Origin: Apostichopus californicus | Taxonomy: Eukaryota > Echinodermata > Holothuroidea > Aspidochirotida > Stichopodidae | Length of the DNA stretch: 43,286 nucleotides | Reading direction: 5' to 3' | Assembly (NCBI GenBank): GCA_020650975.1 | Contig: JAIPMN010000282.1 | Location: forward strand, 1 to 43,286 | Shown here: in pieces, positions 1 through 9,920 of the stretch | How positions within the stretch are numbered: the stretch's first letter is position 1 | Layout: each line of letters opens with the position of its first letter | Made by a program: the position numbers and the translations under genes | The notes under the pieces: generated by a model | What the model was told of the DNA's origin: nothing | Seen by the model: only the letters and a program-made list of their open reading frames with translations | Databases searched by the model: none

Positions 1-188
1 TATATGTAATATGAATACGTTAGCAATCCAGCAATGATCACAACAGCAAACTGACTGTTTCACTGTATATGTGCTGGTGGTAATACCAAGGAGGGTATTG
101 TCATAAACATAATTAATTAACAGTTTGCCCTGCGGTGGGGTTTGAGATAAATTGCAAGTATCATCCTTTCTTTAAATAACAAACAAAC
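1..188 (-). other. UNC80 intron (partial)
   Basis: Follows the donor at 188. AT-rich with no further UNC80 exon recognised before the window edge. Confidence 0.7.
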
Positions 189-370
189 CTCGTTATCTAA
201 GGTTAGGAGTTCTTCTTTAGAGTCCACCAAGCGAGTAATCAGCGACTTCAGGGTGCATCCTACAATAGTGCCCTCTATGCCGCGGGTACCCGTACCGGCT
301 ATTCCACTGCCGAAGTTAGTAGCGAACCCCGCTCTTCCACTTGTACTTTCACCAGTACCGGTAGATGTGC
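189..370 (-). CDS. UNC80: UNC80 coding exon 5 (last one in window)
   Basis: The acceptor is ctcacaatacag and the donor AACGAG|GTTTGT. It begins with a Gly/Thr/Ser-rich variable stretch (GTSTGTGESTSGRAGFATNF) and ends with the more conserved IEGTIVGCTLKSLITRLVDS and KEELLTLDNE, in the position where family members have EGIIVSAMFKSFITRC. The phase (two bases plus 60 codons) fits exon 4. The next exon lies beyond position 1. Confidence 0.85.
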
Positions 371-3300
371 CTGTATTGTGAGAGCCAAGAAAAAGGACAT
401 CCTTAATCCACCAAGAAATGGACCAGTGATATGATAAAAAAACACCTTATATTATCAAATGAAAAGAAATATATTTTTACTGGTAGCTTATAATCTGTAA
501 GGCAATAGACACTCATTGAAAATGACCATTTGTGATATCCAATAAAAATGAAATATGCCACTGTTTAATAGTCATCTTGATTTTTATTATGAGGCATAAA
601 GAATTAATGCGAAGATACCATACAGAGTCGATATCAATCAATCCAAAAAATTTTCTACCAGAGTGTACTCCCTCATGAAAAGCAACACAAGGCAATAGGA
701 CAAGAGAACAACAAGTTTGACATATATGTTAACCAAACAGGGTTTGGGTTTGGTGGCTTCGATGTGAAGGTTCATAAATGGATTTAAATATGCTGCTGAA
801 AAGCAGGACATTGCATGAGGCAAGTTTAGACCCCTTTTTGTCTTCGATGATCAGCAAATGCTTACTAGTGATTAGAGAGGCATGGACTCCAGTATTAAAA
901 CGAACCCTTTGGGCTCTCACTGCTAGCAAATTACTTGGTCGTGGTACGGAAAAAAAGGAGCTATGAATGTGTGACAGTTACCAGTGAGGGTTACGGTTAC
1001 CTAGTGAACATTTCTACAAGGCATCTGAAACTACATCAGTCTTAGAAACTAGGGTGTTATAGGCAAAGGGGTATTTAAATGGAATATATGCTACCTTAAT
1101 GTCTCATTATTATGAAAGGTATTGCTATAGACCAATCATCACATTTGATTCTGTGTTTTTTTACTCACCAGGTCTGAATGACATTGGTGCTGGATCGTCA
1201 CAGAATCCAAGCAAAGCGTGAAGGAAATCTAAAATGGCTTCCAGAGGGTGAGCAGATATGACGTAGCGTAAGTAACGACGAAACTGGGAAGGGTCGATCT
1301 TGAATAGGCGGTAAAGGCATTGTTGTCCGACCAACCGTAGCTTATCACCTGTCACGAAGATATTAGATACAGAGAATTAAAACATGAACATAAGAGGAAC
1401 ATTCCAAGATGACTCCATCTAGTTTAATATGTTCTATATGACAATTTCAGGGAAAAGCTTAGTATTTTATACTTTGTGAAGCAGTTTTCAAGAATGAAGT
1501 TTGTCTCTTAAAGGTACTACGGTTCCTGTGTATGAAAACTGCTATACATATAAACACTTGTATGGTAATTTGCCCATTTTGTTTTACATGCTTCCATTCT
1601 CAAATCATTTCCTTCACTGAAACATTCCATTGATACATTTTTCACAAGGTTCAATATCTGAAAATAAATTTGAAGGAACAGAGCCTCTAGTAAAAAGTGA
1701 TTTGGAAACCTCTTAGCAATTTTTAACACACTAAAGATTTGGGCTCAATACTGTTGACCTTTGAATTTTAGGAAACTTTAAATCAAATAAAAGGAGATTT
1801 GTGTAACTCTCATTTCTGTTACAACTTTAAAAATAAATTTAAAAAGAGCAGAAAAGTGTCTTTGACTTTTTCAACTTTTTTTTTTATATAATTTCCGTCC
1901 ATGTTTTCCATTGTTCCTTGACTATGCTATCGAAAAAGGAACATTTGTAAGTGATAAAAACGAGAAAGAACTCGGTTCTCACCTTGTTGACCTCTGACCC
2001 CTTCTCCGCAACCATGGTGACAACCTAGCGCTCTGAAGATCTGTAGCAATGTCTCTAGTACAAGATTATGGGTAGACATTTCCTCCAGACCTTTGGTGGA
2101 GATATCCGACTCTCCCTCTTTGGAGCCTCGCTTCACCTTTTCACCTTCTACTTTGATGACGGGTACCTTGCTTTCGGTCGGTTTGGCTCCCTTTTGGACG
2201 ACGCTGAACTCTAAGAGGGTATCGATGATGTTAAGAGCCACATCGCAGACTCTGCCACTGGTTTCAGTAGATATGATTGTGTGCAGAGCCTTAATGATCA
2301 CACTAAAGTTCATGTGGCCGTTCTCTTGGATATAGTACGTCGACCCCGCCGCCTCCGCCGTCTCCTCCTCCTCCTTCACGGTATAGTTGACGAAGGTATC
2401 TGACGCGCTCCTGGGAAGAGCGGTAGATGGAATAGTTAGGCTCGACTTGCCCGTAATTCCATTGGCCTGCGATGTCGGCGGTATGCCGGATTGCCTTGAC
2501 CTTCCCCAACCGACATGGGCTGACAACGGTGTGGGTGGTTTCTCCATGGAATTTACTGGTACTTCGATCGGTTTGAGGCTGCTGTTAGATTGGGATGTGT
2601 CGACCACGGGTTGGACCGACTGTGTCGTGCCAGCTGAAGGGTTGTTCGATGAGAAGACCATATTCTTGCTGCTGGAGACGGTAGCGACATTCATTGGTGG
2701 GTTAATGAATCTCACCGGTGCAGAACATGGCGTCACCTGTTGGGCAGCACTCTGCTCAGACCAGTCACTCAGGGAGACCGGCTGTGCCTTGTGGAATTGA
2801 ATCGGTTTGGAAGTCTCTCTCGCTCTGGCTGGTGCCCCGCCATGTCCAGCCGGCGTTAACGGTAAGGTCGTGTTAGACTGCCCAGCATTGTTAAAGGGCC
2901 TCGGAGGGCTGGAGATTGTGATTGGTCTCAAAAATCCCGATGGACCATTTCTCTCGGGCGAATGATTTACTATCTGTCCCACCCATCCAGCAGATGGGGT
3001 GGCCTGTACTGGTGTTGCTGAAGGTAGTACCGATGGTGACAGACACTGCCCAGGGCTGACCGGTTGAAGGATAGGTTTAAGGTTTAAAGGTTTCACCTCC
3101 TGACCAATGACTGCCGGTCCCTCGTCCACAGAAACTAGATGGGGTCCAAATCGGACTGGTTTGACCTCTTGGGGTAATGGAAAAGTCATTTCTTGGTCTT
3201 CTATAGATGCCATTCTGGCAATTCCTGGTCTGAACTCCATCGGTTTCACTTCCTGGGCTCTGATGACCATCGGTTTCACTTCTTGCGCGGAGAAAAATGT

Positions 3301-6300
3301 GGGCGCCTCTTCCACGGATGCCTTGTTGACGACGCCGCCTCTGTAACCGAAGGAGACTGTGGGGTGGGTGTCCTCCACCTGGCTCATCTCGCTGGCCTCC
3401 GTCAGGAGAGGCGTGGACTCTTGTGACAAGAAGCTCTTCTGCTTAGCAGAGGAATCTGAAGGAGACATTGAAGGCAGTGTCTTGAGCTTCACCACATCGA
3501 TCTTAAACTGAAATGGCTCCAGTTTGGGCGATGTGAAGGAGCTCTCCGAGTCGGTTCTTTCCAGAAGAGGTCGTCGCTCCGCTATTTCCTCGCTGGCCTT
3601 CCCGTCGACCTTACACTCCTCACTCTCTTCCTCTTGAATCAGTTTCGGTACAAAGCTACCCACGGCTTTTGAAAAGCTACTTCGAGCCGGCTTTTTTAGA
3701 CTCTTGCTGAATTTCATCTTCTCCTGACTGCCCCTCCTCTCTGATGTCCAAGACAACCCTTCTGCTTTGCTGAGGGGTTTCTTAGGTTGAGCGAGTTTCA
3801 ACGGCTCCAGTTTAATTTTCTTCATAGCGTTCTCTTCCCTCTCCTTCTCCAACTCCTTCTGCTTTCTTATCTCGTCGGTGGATTTCTTGAGCAAGTCCGC
3901 CGGTTCCGAAAATTTCTTGTGAGGCATTCCCGGTGCAGGCGAGAACAGGCACACCGTTATCTGCGGAATCGGAGATGAGTTGCTCCGTTGACGGACTCTG
4001 TCTGCCGCTGTGTTCTCGTCAGCAATTTGCCTGAGTCGGCACAAGATGTAATTTAGAGCCCAGAGAATTCCTTCTTCCGACCAGGATGGATTGAACAGAC
4101 AACGCATCACTGCAACGTCAAAGTGGCTGGCTGCACACGTGTCGTGCAATCTCGCAGCAGGCCGTCTGATCTCAGGATCCGATAGCGTCGCTGCCGCAGG
4201 CATCTGAGCGGATTTGGTCGATGTAGAGGGCTCCTGGGGGGTGCTTTCCGATGGCTGAATGGGAAGACTAGCTGGTCTAGGAGCGTCGGATTCTAGTATC
4301 GTTGGTTCGTCTTCAATGTCTATTAGCTTTCCCTCTGTTATCGATTGCTCCGGCGGCGCCTTGGGTAGCGAAACCTTCCGAGGCTTCGCATACAAGTCGC
4401 CTGCTGTCACCTTGAGATCCCCACAGTTACATGCACGGCTTTGTCCGATCGTCGTATTGCACACTTCACATACGATCTCCACGCTCACCGATGGTGTGTC
4501 GGAGGGAGTCACTGGGGGGTCGCTGGTGATGGAGACGACCTCCGATATCTCTGCCAACGGGGCGATCCCCTTCCCACTCTCGGCTGGTGTCAGTGTCGCC
4601 TCCTCTTTGATGCTATCGCTAGGTTCGGGTTCTGCCTCTTCTTTCTGTCCGTCACTGTCGCTATCTTCAGGAGGTGGGTTCTCTGGGAGAGGCGGAGGAG
4701 ATGGAGGACAGTTCTCTTCGAATACGTCAGGCTCTGGAGTTGTTTCTAGCCCTTCATCGGGAGGTGGAGGGACAGAGACCAACTGTCTTCGGGCAACCCT
4801 GATTAATCTCCGTGGCTTGACCGGCAAGGCAAAGCATGGGATATCTGGCTGCTTGTGGTCCCACATCGGTTTCCAGACTTTCAGGCCACTAGCTAACCTG
4901 AAAGATAGATCTGACTCCCTAAGGCAATAGACCAATGGAGCAAACAGATATACGAATAGTTGGATGGTCGTCAGAGGGTATATGAACTCTCCCTCATGAT
5001 CCACATGCAGCTGACAAACACCCTTCTTCTCTTCCTCGTTCTGCATACACTCCTCCGGAGCGTCCAGCAGCGCCCAGTGGAGAGTGTGGAGTATTTTGGT
5101 CTCCGCCACGCCCAACTTGTCGGCATGACCTAATTTGGCCCTGTTGTTGAGTAACGTCGCACAGCAGTGAAAGAGATGAGGCACGGACGCTTGAACCAGC
5201 TGCCATCTTGATACGCTCGATATCGCATCTGAGAGACTAGGTGAAAGGCCATGTAGTTTGTTCTCCACCAATACCCTTTCAAAAGACTGTAAGAGAAAAT
5301 GTACAAAAATATAGCATAGCTCTACATGTACAGTATGATGGGGGACAGTTTTGTATGTCTCGCGGAATATATTTAAGACACTGCCGTCCAAGTGTTTATT
5401 GGTAGTTAGCTGGACAAAGTTTTATGGGTTGTCCAAAGACATCTTTGGTACATTCTGAAATCAAAAGGACTCATATGTTCCATTATATACTAAATTTGTT
5501 GGACAAATTCTACGTTCAAACACATGTTATAAGGATGTCCACTTTTGTCCAAAGGACAACCACCAATTCATCTGAACAATCAGCTTGTTAGGTTTTTGGT
5601 GTAGAAATCACTATTCTGCACTTAATGTTCAACATAAGGTTATCATTTTATTAAACAGTTTGAAGCACAGTGCAAAGATCAAGGAAAGTAAACTGTTGAG
5701 AAACTAGAAACAGATTTCATAGAGCAATCACTTTAAACTGCTGTATGGGAGTTAATGTTTTTGCAAAATGTTGCAGTAAAAGTTGACAAGATGTCAGTTT
5801 ATTTCTACTGATTATAACATTAGGAGTGTTAGCTCAGTGGTTACTGCCGATGCCTTTCAATCCTAAGGTCCCCTTTTCGAGTCACTCCCAGATTAATGTA
5901 TGTCGTCCAGTTACAGAGTTGTTGACAATTAACAATTCATAATCATGGACGTTAAATATGAATGTAAGAGACTGACTTCGGTCAGCTTGCGGCTTTGATA
6001 AGCCAATGAGGCTTCTTCACAAGTTCCTGCTTGCGGGAGGATCTGATATACATACATTGTATACATACATACATTACCCAGGAGAGCAGAATAGAGGACT
6101 TAAGTGGAACTATTAAACATGCAGCAAAATTAAGTTACACCCCATGTTTCGTTCCTCAAAGCATGTTTTTTCATGTATCCTGCTACATACATGTACGTCA
6201 TGTTCTATGATATGACTGTATGACAATAATACATACCACACATGTAGCTTCAAACAGGCGTGTCAGCTTTGGTTTGATAAAAGGGCTGTGAAAGAAAATA

Positions 6301-9300
6301 GTCAAGAACTTGTCACGAGAAGCTGTCAAATTGGTAAATGTTAAATTGATACCTACTTTAACTTGAAAGAAATGCAAATGCACGGTAAAGTATCTATTGT
6401 CTGTTGATACAGCAGGCCTCAAAATTCAGATTTACTGGCTAAAGGCCAACAAGATTTCAACGCTTGCCGGTATATAAAAAATACGTGCTGGCATTTTTCT
6501 CCCTGTGCAAAATTAATGTTATATACTTAAATTTCATTAACTTTGAGCCAGTAGATTAGTTTATATTATACAGAACTTTTGCATTTTTTTCAGAAAGTGG
6601 CCAAAAGTTGTGCAATTCTAGGCCTTATGAATTGTAGTGCTGAAATTGGCAATTTATCACTACTTTGCAGAGCAGTTAAACATCACACTATGCAATGTTG
6701 TAATATATACTCGTAAAACACATTAAATACATAATTTACTTCAAACTGAAGGGTAGTTTCAGAGCTTAACAAATTAGTTTGAACCATTTACATACTACAG
6801 TGGAACTTTGGGATTCAGTATACAGAACAAAAGGTAACAACAAACAAAGAAAAAACAACACTTGAGCTAATTAAAAATTTTAAGCTAATTCCAACAATGA
6901 TCTTCATTATTAGGTTTTTTTAATTTTTTTTATTTTCCAATTCACTTTTGGCCTTAGGCGTAGGAGCCCAATTTGGGGGGGGGGGCCTGTAACGAGTTGC
7001 CCGAAAAATATAACCAAAATTTTTCGCACACTCCGCGCGTGTTCAACATGTTAATGTGCATATCATATAGGCATGCACCGGTTATTACATCGCATGCCAA
7101 TAACATACAATCATTTGGCGTGTTATTTCCCTTCCATATTGGTTAGAATTATTGGGGAAGTCGTTACAATAATCATGATCATATTAATATCAGTTTAACC
7201 ATTGAAAAACACATTGCAAATTATTTTTCTTTCAGTAGGTGCCCGAAAAATTCTCATCATATTGCCCGAATTTTCACAAACAATTTGGGTTGGGGGGCTG
7301 CAGCCCCCCCCCAGACCCCCCCGCCTCCTACGCCTATGCTTTTGGCTATATTCCTGTTCACCTAGTCTCGTTCAAGAACCCAGTAACCATACAAAGATGG
7401 GTGTTCAATCCTTCCTCAGTCATTACTAGTTTAAGGAGTATTTGTCTTTTGAATGCTAGATTTCTCTGTTTTTCCTTAAAATTATGATAAATAATGTTAC
7501 AGTAATGATGTATCCCAGAATGCATCACTGCTAACTGAGAGCACCCTCCTCTTTGTTAAAGTCTGGCAGAGAAGTTGCGTTCATACATTTATTTTTAGAT
7601 TGCCAATTACAACAAGCAGTGAGAACATTGTGACTTGTTCATTTAATTTGATTGGCTTAACCAATTCCTTTTCAAACAAGATTAATTTGACTTTGCTGGG
7701 AAACAGGAAATTAGTTAAATATATGGTCTAAACATTTTCTTGATGTAGAACAACAGTCAAAGAGGTCAGAATTAAGTGAAACTAATTTATCAAAGTTATC
7801 TTAATTGAATGAAGGAACAAATTAAAACTGAAGTCTGAAATTCTTGCAATAACAACAATTAATTTATATCAATTAGAGAATATGATTTTAAAAGTGTATT
7901 AAAGCAACTAACTCAGAGCTGTGTACTTTTGTCAAGGAACAACATTGTCAGAGCATTTCCTGAAAAAAAGCTGTGGATACCAGCATGTTGTTGAATATTA
8001 ATTATGCGACTCTAAATGGATCCTTTCTCTATCTGCTTGAGGCACTTGTAACAGGTATTTTGGGAACCAAAAAGAGGAACTGTGTCAGCAATATTAATGG
8101 GGAGAGGGGGAGTGGGAAGGGTGGGAGGGTTGAAGCACAAAAAAAACATTTCTTTTACCAAATTTAGTAATTAAACATACTTGAAGGCATGGATTTAAAA
8201 AATAAGTGTAGGTTTGGCTGACCCAATGGAAATATAGTTTCTCAGTCAGTGACATATGTACATATAGCTAACATTAATGTGTAGCTAACAAAAGGATCAC
8301 ATTTTATTCAGAAATATGTATGGGGAGACATGATCAAGATATTTCACTATATTTTAAGAGAAAGGTGAAATTTTGAGGGCATCTCAGTTTTTGCAGCCAG
8401 CTATGTAAATTGAGGATGATGCGATGGGTATAAAGACAAAGTTTATCAAAAAAGGTCAAGAAACAAACGTTTTGTCCATCTTGGAAAACCCTTGCCAAAG
8501 AACTGAAAAGGTAAAATGGATTAGTAAATGCAGCATATACTTGCATATGCATGGAAGGTTGTCAAAATTATTCAATAATCTATTAGTACAGTATATATAT
8601 GGCCAACCTTTAATAATATTGGCCAGCTATGCTGGGGAAAATTAACTTTTTTACACACTCAGTTTCAATATACAATATGAACACTTAATTAGTCCTGATA
8701 ATAAGAGAAAATTACCAAGTAGGACTATTTTTCCACTGTTTATAATTTCCCAGTCAGTTTACCATTAAGCATTTTCATTAAGTGCATTAGGGTCATATGC
8801 ATGGAGCTCAAGGAGTTTATTGCCATCACTGTTTATTTTGGTAAGCCTTGGGATCTAAATGAGATCAGGTGAACAAGCTTAATCCTCTTATGGAGGGACC
8901 TGGTATGTAATCCTCTTGGCTTACTCAATAGAGTTTATTGGAGAGAATCATCCAGTTTTAAAATGGACACTTTACTCCATGCCCCACTCATTGCCCACTT
9001 TAGCATTGATCACCTCCTTTAATGAACCCAGTGGTCATGCATATCACATTCCACAAATGTAAGGTTGGATAAATTATAGCCCTAGTATAATGTTACCCAG
9101 GCCTAGTTCCTGAGCAAGGGCGTAGGAACCGGTGGGGCTGGGGGGGCGCCAGCCCCCCCAGTGAAAAATATGGTGGGGCGGAAGTATCATTCCGCCCCCC
9201 CGCTCCGCAAGTCAGAAAACCCCTTTTTCATTTCCAAATGAGAAAAAAATCTCATTTGGAGCACCAAATTGCATCTAAGGCCAGGTGAAAATGCAAAATT

Positions 9301-9906
9301 ATTTACAAAATGGTGTTGAAGTGTGCTATATTGCACCAAATTGCATCTGAGGCCACCTGGAAATGCAAAAAAAATCCAAAAAAAGAACCCTCCCCCAGGC
9401 CGGCCATCAGTCTTCAGCCCCCCCACTCAAAAGTACCTTCCTACGCCACTGTTCCTGAGTACAGGTTACACTATATGCTACAGCAAATTCATTCCCCATC
9501 GTTTATTTCTCTTTCTTTCCATTTGTGTGTGGAAATTATGCAAACTTAACTGTCAGTTAGGCATAGTGCTTTGGTATTTGGGAATGATTATAATAACAAC
9601 ATTAGTAAATAGTAACCTACGCCTACCTACGTTCAGACGTTTACGTACCATCGTTATTAATCTGCATATAGCCTAACAATAACACTCAAAGAAATGGCAA
9701 AAAATATATTTAACAATTTGTTAATCAAACGAATACTGACAGTTCGTTTCATTCTTTTAATGGTGAAAAACAAACCGATATTAACATAACGAATCTAAAA
9801 GCATGTCACTTTACCTAGTCTGTCGCCAAAGGAAGATTTGTATTGGAAGTGGAACTTGTTTCGCTGCTGCTTTCGACCCGTCGCCGGATTGCTTTCGCTT
9901 CACCAT
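189..9906 (-). CDS. UNC80: UNC80 homologue, 5' part of gene (five coding exons, incomplete)
   Basis: UNC80 is the very large cytoplasmic scaffold that, with UNC79, binds and stabilises the NALCN sodium-leak channel at the neuronal plasma membrane. Coding exons in transcript order are 9906-9815, 6285-6237, 5286-1983, 1348-1169 and 370-189. Phases agree at every junction (92, 49, 3304, 180 and 182 nt). The joined product gives about 1269 residues; animal UNC80 proteins are about 3,200 residues, so the rest lies off the left edge. Recognition rests on the start MVKRK, PLPIQ-FLWRQTS, the PKL..EATCV segment, SFERVLVENKLHGLSP, LGHADKLGVAETK, DVAVMRC.. WSEEG, RVCDVALNI, the GCGEG segment and DFLHALLGFC, all remembered hallmarks of the UNC80 N-terminal domain. 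The middle is long, acidic, Pro/Ser-rich and probably disordered. Identification is firm; the last visible exon is the least conserved part. Confidence 0.93.
371..1168 (-). other. UNC80 intron 4
   Basis: 798-bp intron between exons 4 and 5. AT-rich; no coding similarity or recognisable mobile element seen on either strand. Confidence 0.75.
1169..1348 (-). CDS. UNC80: UNC80 coding exon 4
   Basis: It has acceptor cttcgtgacag and donor CCTG|GTGAGT. With the split glycine codon from exon 3 it reads GDKLRLVGQQCLYRLFKIDP and continues to LEAILDFLHALLGFC, matching the conserved UNC80 block containing L-x-KLYK-x-D and DFLHALLGFC. Phase is 2+177+1 nt. It corresponds to about residues 1149-1208. Confidence 0.93.
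1349..1982 (-). other. UNC80 intron 3
   Basis: 634-bp intron between exons 3 and 4. Only short chance ORFs; nothing recognised. Confidence 0.75.
1983..5286 (-). CDS. UNC80: UNC80 coding exon 3, 3.3-kb exon
   Basis: The acceptor is the pyrimidine-rich tract ending ctcttacag at 5287-5295, and the donor is AACAAG|GTGAGA at 1982. The open frame runs further 5' (to about 5391), but that part is intron: the family sequence starts exactly at SFERVLVENK. Protein residues are about 48-1148. Order: conserved N-terminal helical block (48-200); Pro/Glu-rich stretch with a CxxC-x9-CxC cluster (320-335); conserved DVAVMRC..SWSEEG block (about 437-470); charged helix DEIRKQKELEKEREE (about 518-532); four QEVKP copies (about 715-780); Ser/Pro-rich linker; conserved C-terminal block with NGHMNFSVIIKA and RVCDVALNI. 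The exon is visibly more GC-rich than its flanks. Four psi-K-x-E sumoylation-type matches (SIKEE, IKLE, VKEE, IKVE) are present; function unknown. Confidence 0.94.
5398..5567. mobile_element. Possible small inverted-repeat element
   Basis: The ends are imperfect inverted repeats: ATTGGTAGTT.. GGACAAAGT on the left, and ACTTTTGTCC.. AACCACCAAT on the right. The interior repeats the GGACAA/TTGTCC theme. No target duplication could be identified, so this is a weak MITE candidate. Confidence 0.4.
5823..6076 (+). mobile_element. tRNA-derived SINE-like element
   Basis: The first 66 bases (5823-5888) look like a tRNA: 5' GGAGTG pairs with 3' CACTCC, an A-box-like TAGCTCAGTGG lies at 5830-5840 and a degenerate B box (TTTTCGAGTCA) near 5874-5884. 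It is followed by about 170 bases of non-tRNA body and ends in a short ATACATAC-type simple repeat. ACATTA occurs at both ends and may be the target duplication. This is the architecture of a Pol III retroposon. It lies in UNC80 intron 2, antisense to the gene. Confidence 0.6.
6237..6285 (-). CDS. UNC80: UNC80 coding exon 2 (49-nt small exon)
   Basis: A small exon with a strong acceptor (ttttctttcacag) and donor (GTG|GTATGT). It encodes S-PFIKPKLTRLFEATCV, aligning with the family segment S-x-F-hydrophobic-[RK]-PKL...YEA-S/T-CV that precedes SFERVLVENK. Its 1+48 nt phase fits exon 1 (two bases left over) and exon 3 (phase 0). A longer open frame runs through it into both introns and is not real. 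Confidence 0.92.
6418..6610 (+). repeat. Dispersed repeat family R1, copy 1
   Basis: Begins CCTCAAAATTCAG.TTTACTGGCTAAA.GCC and ends near GCATTTTTTTCAGAAAGTGGCC. The same series of words (CTCAAAATT, TTACTGGCTAAA, GATTTCAAC, GTGCTGGCATTTTT, AATTAATGT) recurs in order at 33239-33445 and, more diverged, at 17343-17540. No terminal inverted repeats or coding content seen. Confidence 0.6.
6953..7338. mobile_element. hAT-like MITE (family H2), 386 bp
   Basis: Ends are CTTAGGCGTAGGAG (left) and CTCCTACGCCTATG (right), a 14-bp terminal inverted repeat with one mismatch. The element is flanked by a perfect 8-bp direct repeat CTTTTGGC (6945-6952 and 7339-7346), the target-site length of hAT transposons. 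Poly-G/poly-C subterminal tracts follow each end. No transposase is encoded, so it must have been moved in trans. Confidence 0.85.
9115..9451. mobile_element. hAT-like MITE (family H1), copy 1, 337 bp
   Basis: Ends are CAAGGGCGTAGGAACC (left) and the complement of CAGTGGCGTAGGAAGG (right), with a perfect 8-bp target duplication TTCCTGAG at 9107-9114 and 9452-9459. Internally there is an 11-bp perfect hairpin (TCCAAATGAGA, 9233-9260) and a direct repeat of about 40 bp containing CACCAAATTGCATCT. It is non-coding and lies in UNC80 intron 1. A second copy is at 22986-23339 in the opposite orientation. Confidence 0.92.
9815..9906 (-). CDS. UNC80: UNC80 coding exon 1 (start codon)
   Basis: This exon encodes 30 residues plus two bases: MVKRK, an Ala/Lys stretch, then PLPIQIFLWRQT, matching the family N-terminus. 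The start is the ATG at 9906-9904; the upstream frame is closed by an in-frame TGA some 40 bases before it, so no longer N-terminus exists on this exon. The donor reads AG|GTAAAG, and the split codon AG+C gives Ser with exon 2. It is too short to appear as an ordinary long ORF. Confidence 0.93.
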
Positions 9907-9920
9907 CTTCTCCAAACCAT
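9900..9920 (-). promoter_or_regulatory. Six-codon upstream ORF overlapping the UNC80 start codon
   Basis: An ATG at 9920-9918 opens a six-codon frame (MVWRRW) that ends in TGA at 9902-9900, so it spans the UNC80 ATG at 9906-9904 in another frame. A scanning ribosome that starts here terminates one base past the main ATG. Overlapping short uORFs generally reduce or couple translation of the main frame. Whether the uORF lies within the transcript depends on the unmapped TSS. Confidence 0.5.

Larger units (their letters stand above)
5287..6236 (-). other. UNC80 intron 2
   Basis: 950-bp intron between the 49-nt exon and the giant exon. It contains a possible small inverted-repeat element (5398-5567) and a tRNA-derived SINE-like element (from 5823). 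Confidence 0.8.
6286..9814 (-). other. UNC80 intron 1
   Basis: 3.5-kb intron holding one dispersed-repeat copy (6418-6610) and two hAT-like MITEs (6953-7338, 9115-9451). The remainder (about 7340-9100) is AT-rich with a purine-rich run near 8099-8130; no gene is seen in it. Confidence 0.8.

Noticed and set aside
5287..5391. N-terminal extension of the long UNC80 frame (begins MDGSVLNIF)
   Set aside because: A textbook splice acceptor sits at 5287-5295, family similarity starts exactly after it, and true exons 1 and 2 were found upstream with matching phases. The extension is intron.
5823..5888. Functional tRNA gene
   Set aside because: The B box is degenerate, the anticodon arm does not fold convincingly, and a SINE-like body follows.
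9187..9426. 79-codon frames found in both H1 MITE copies (also 23029-23268)
   Set aside because: Equal length is chance. The two frames start at non-homologous codons, and the sequence is a non-coding MITE with poly-G tracts and hairpins.
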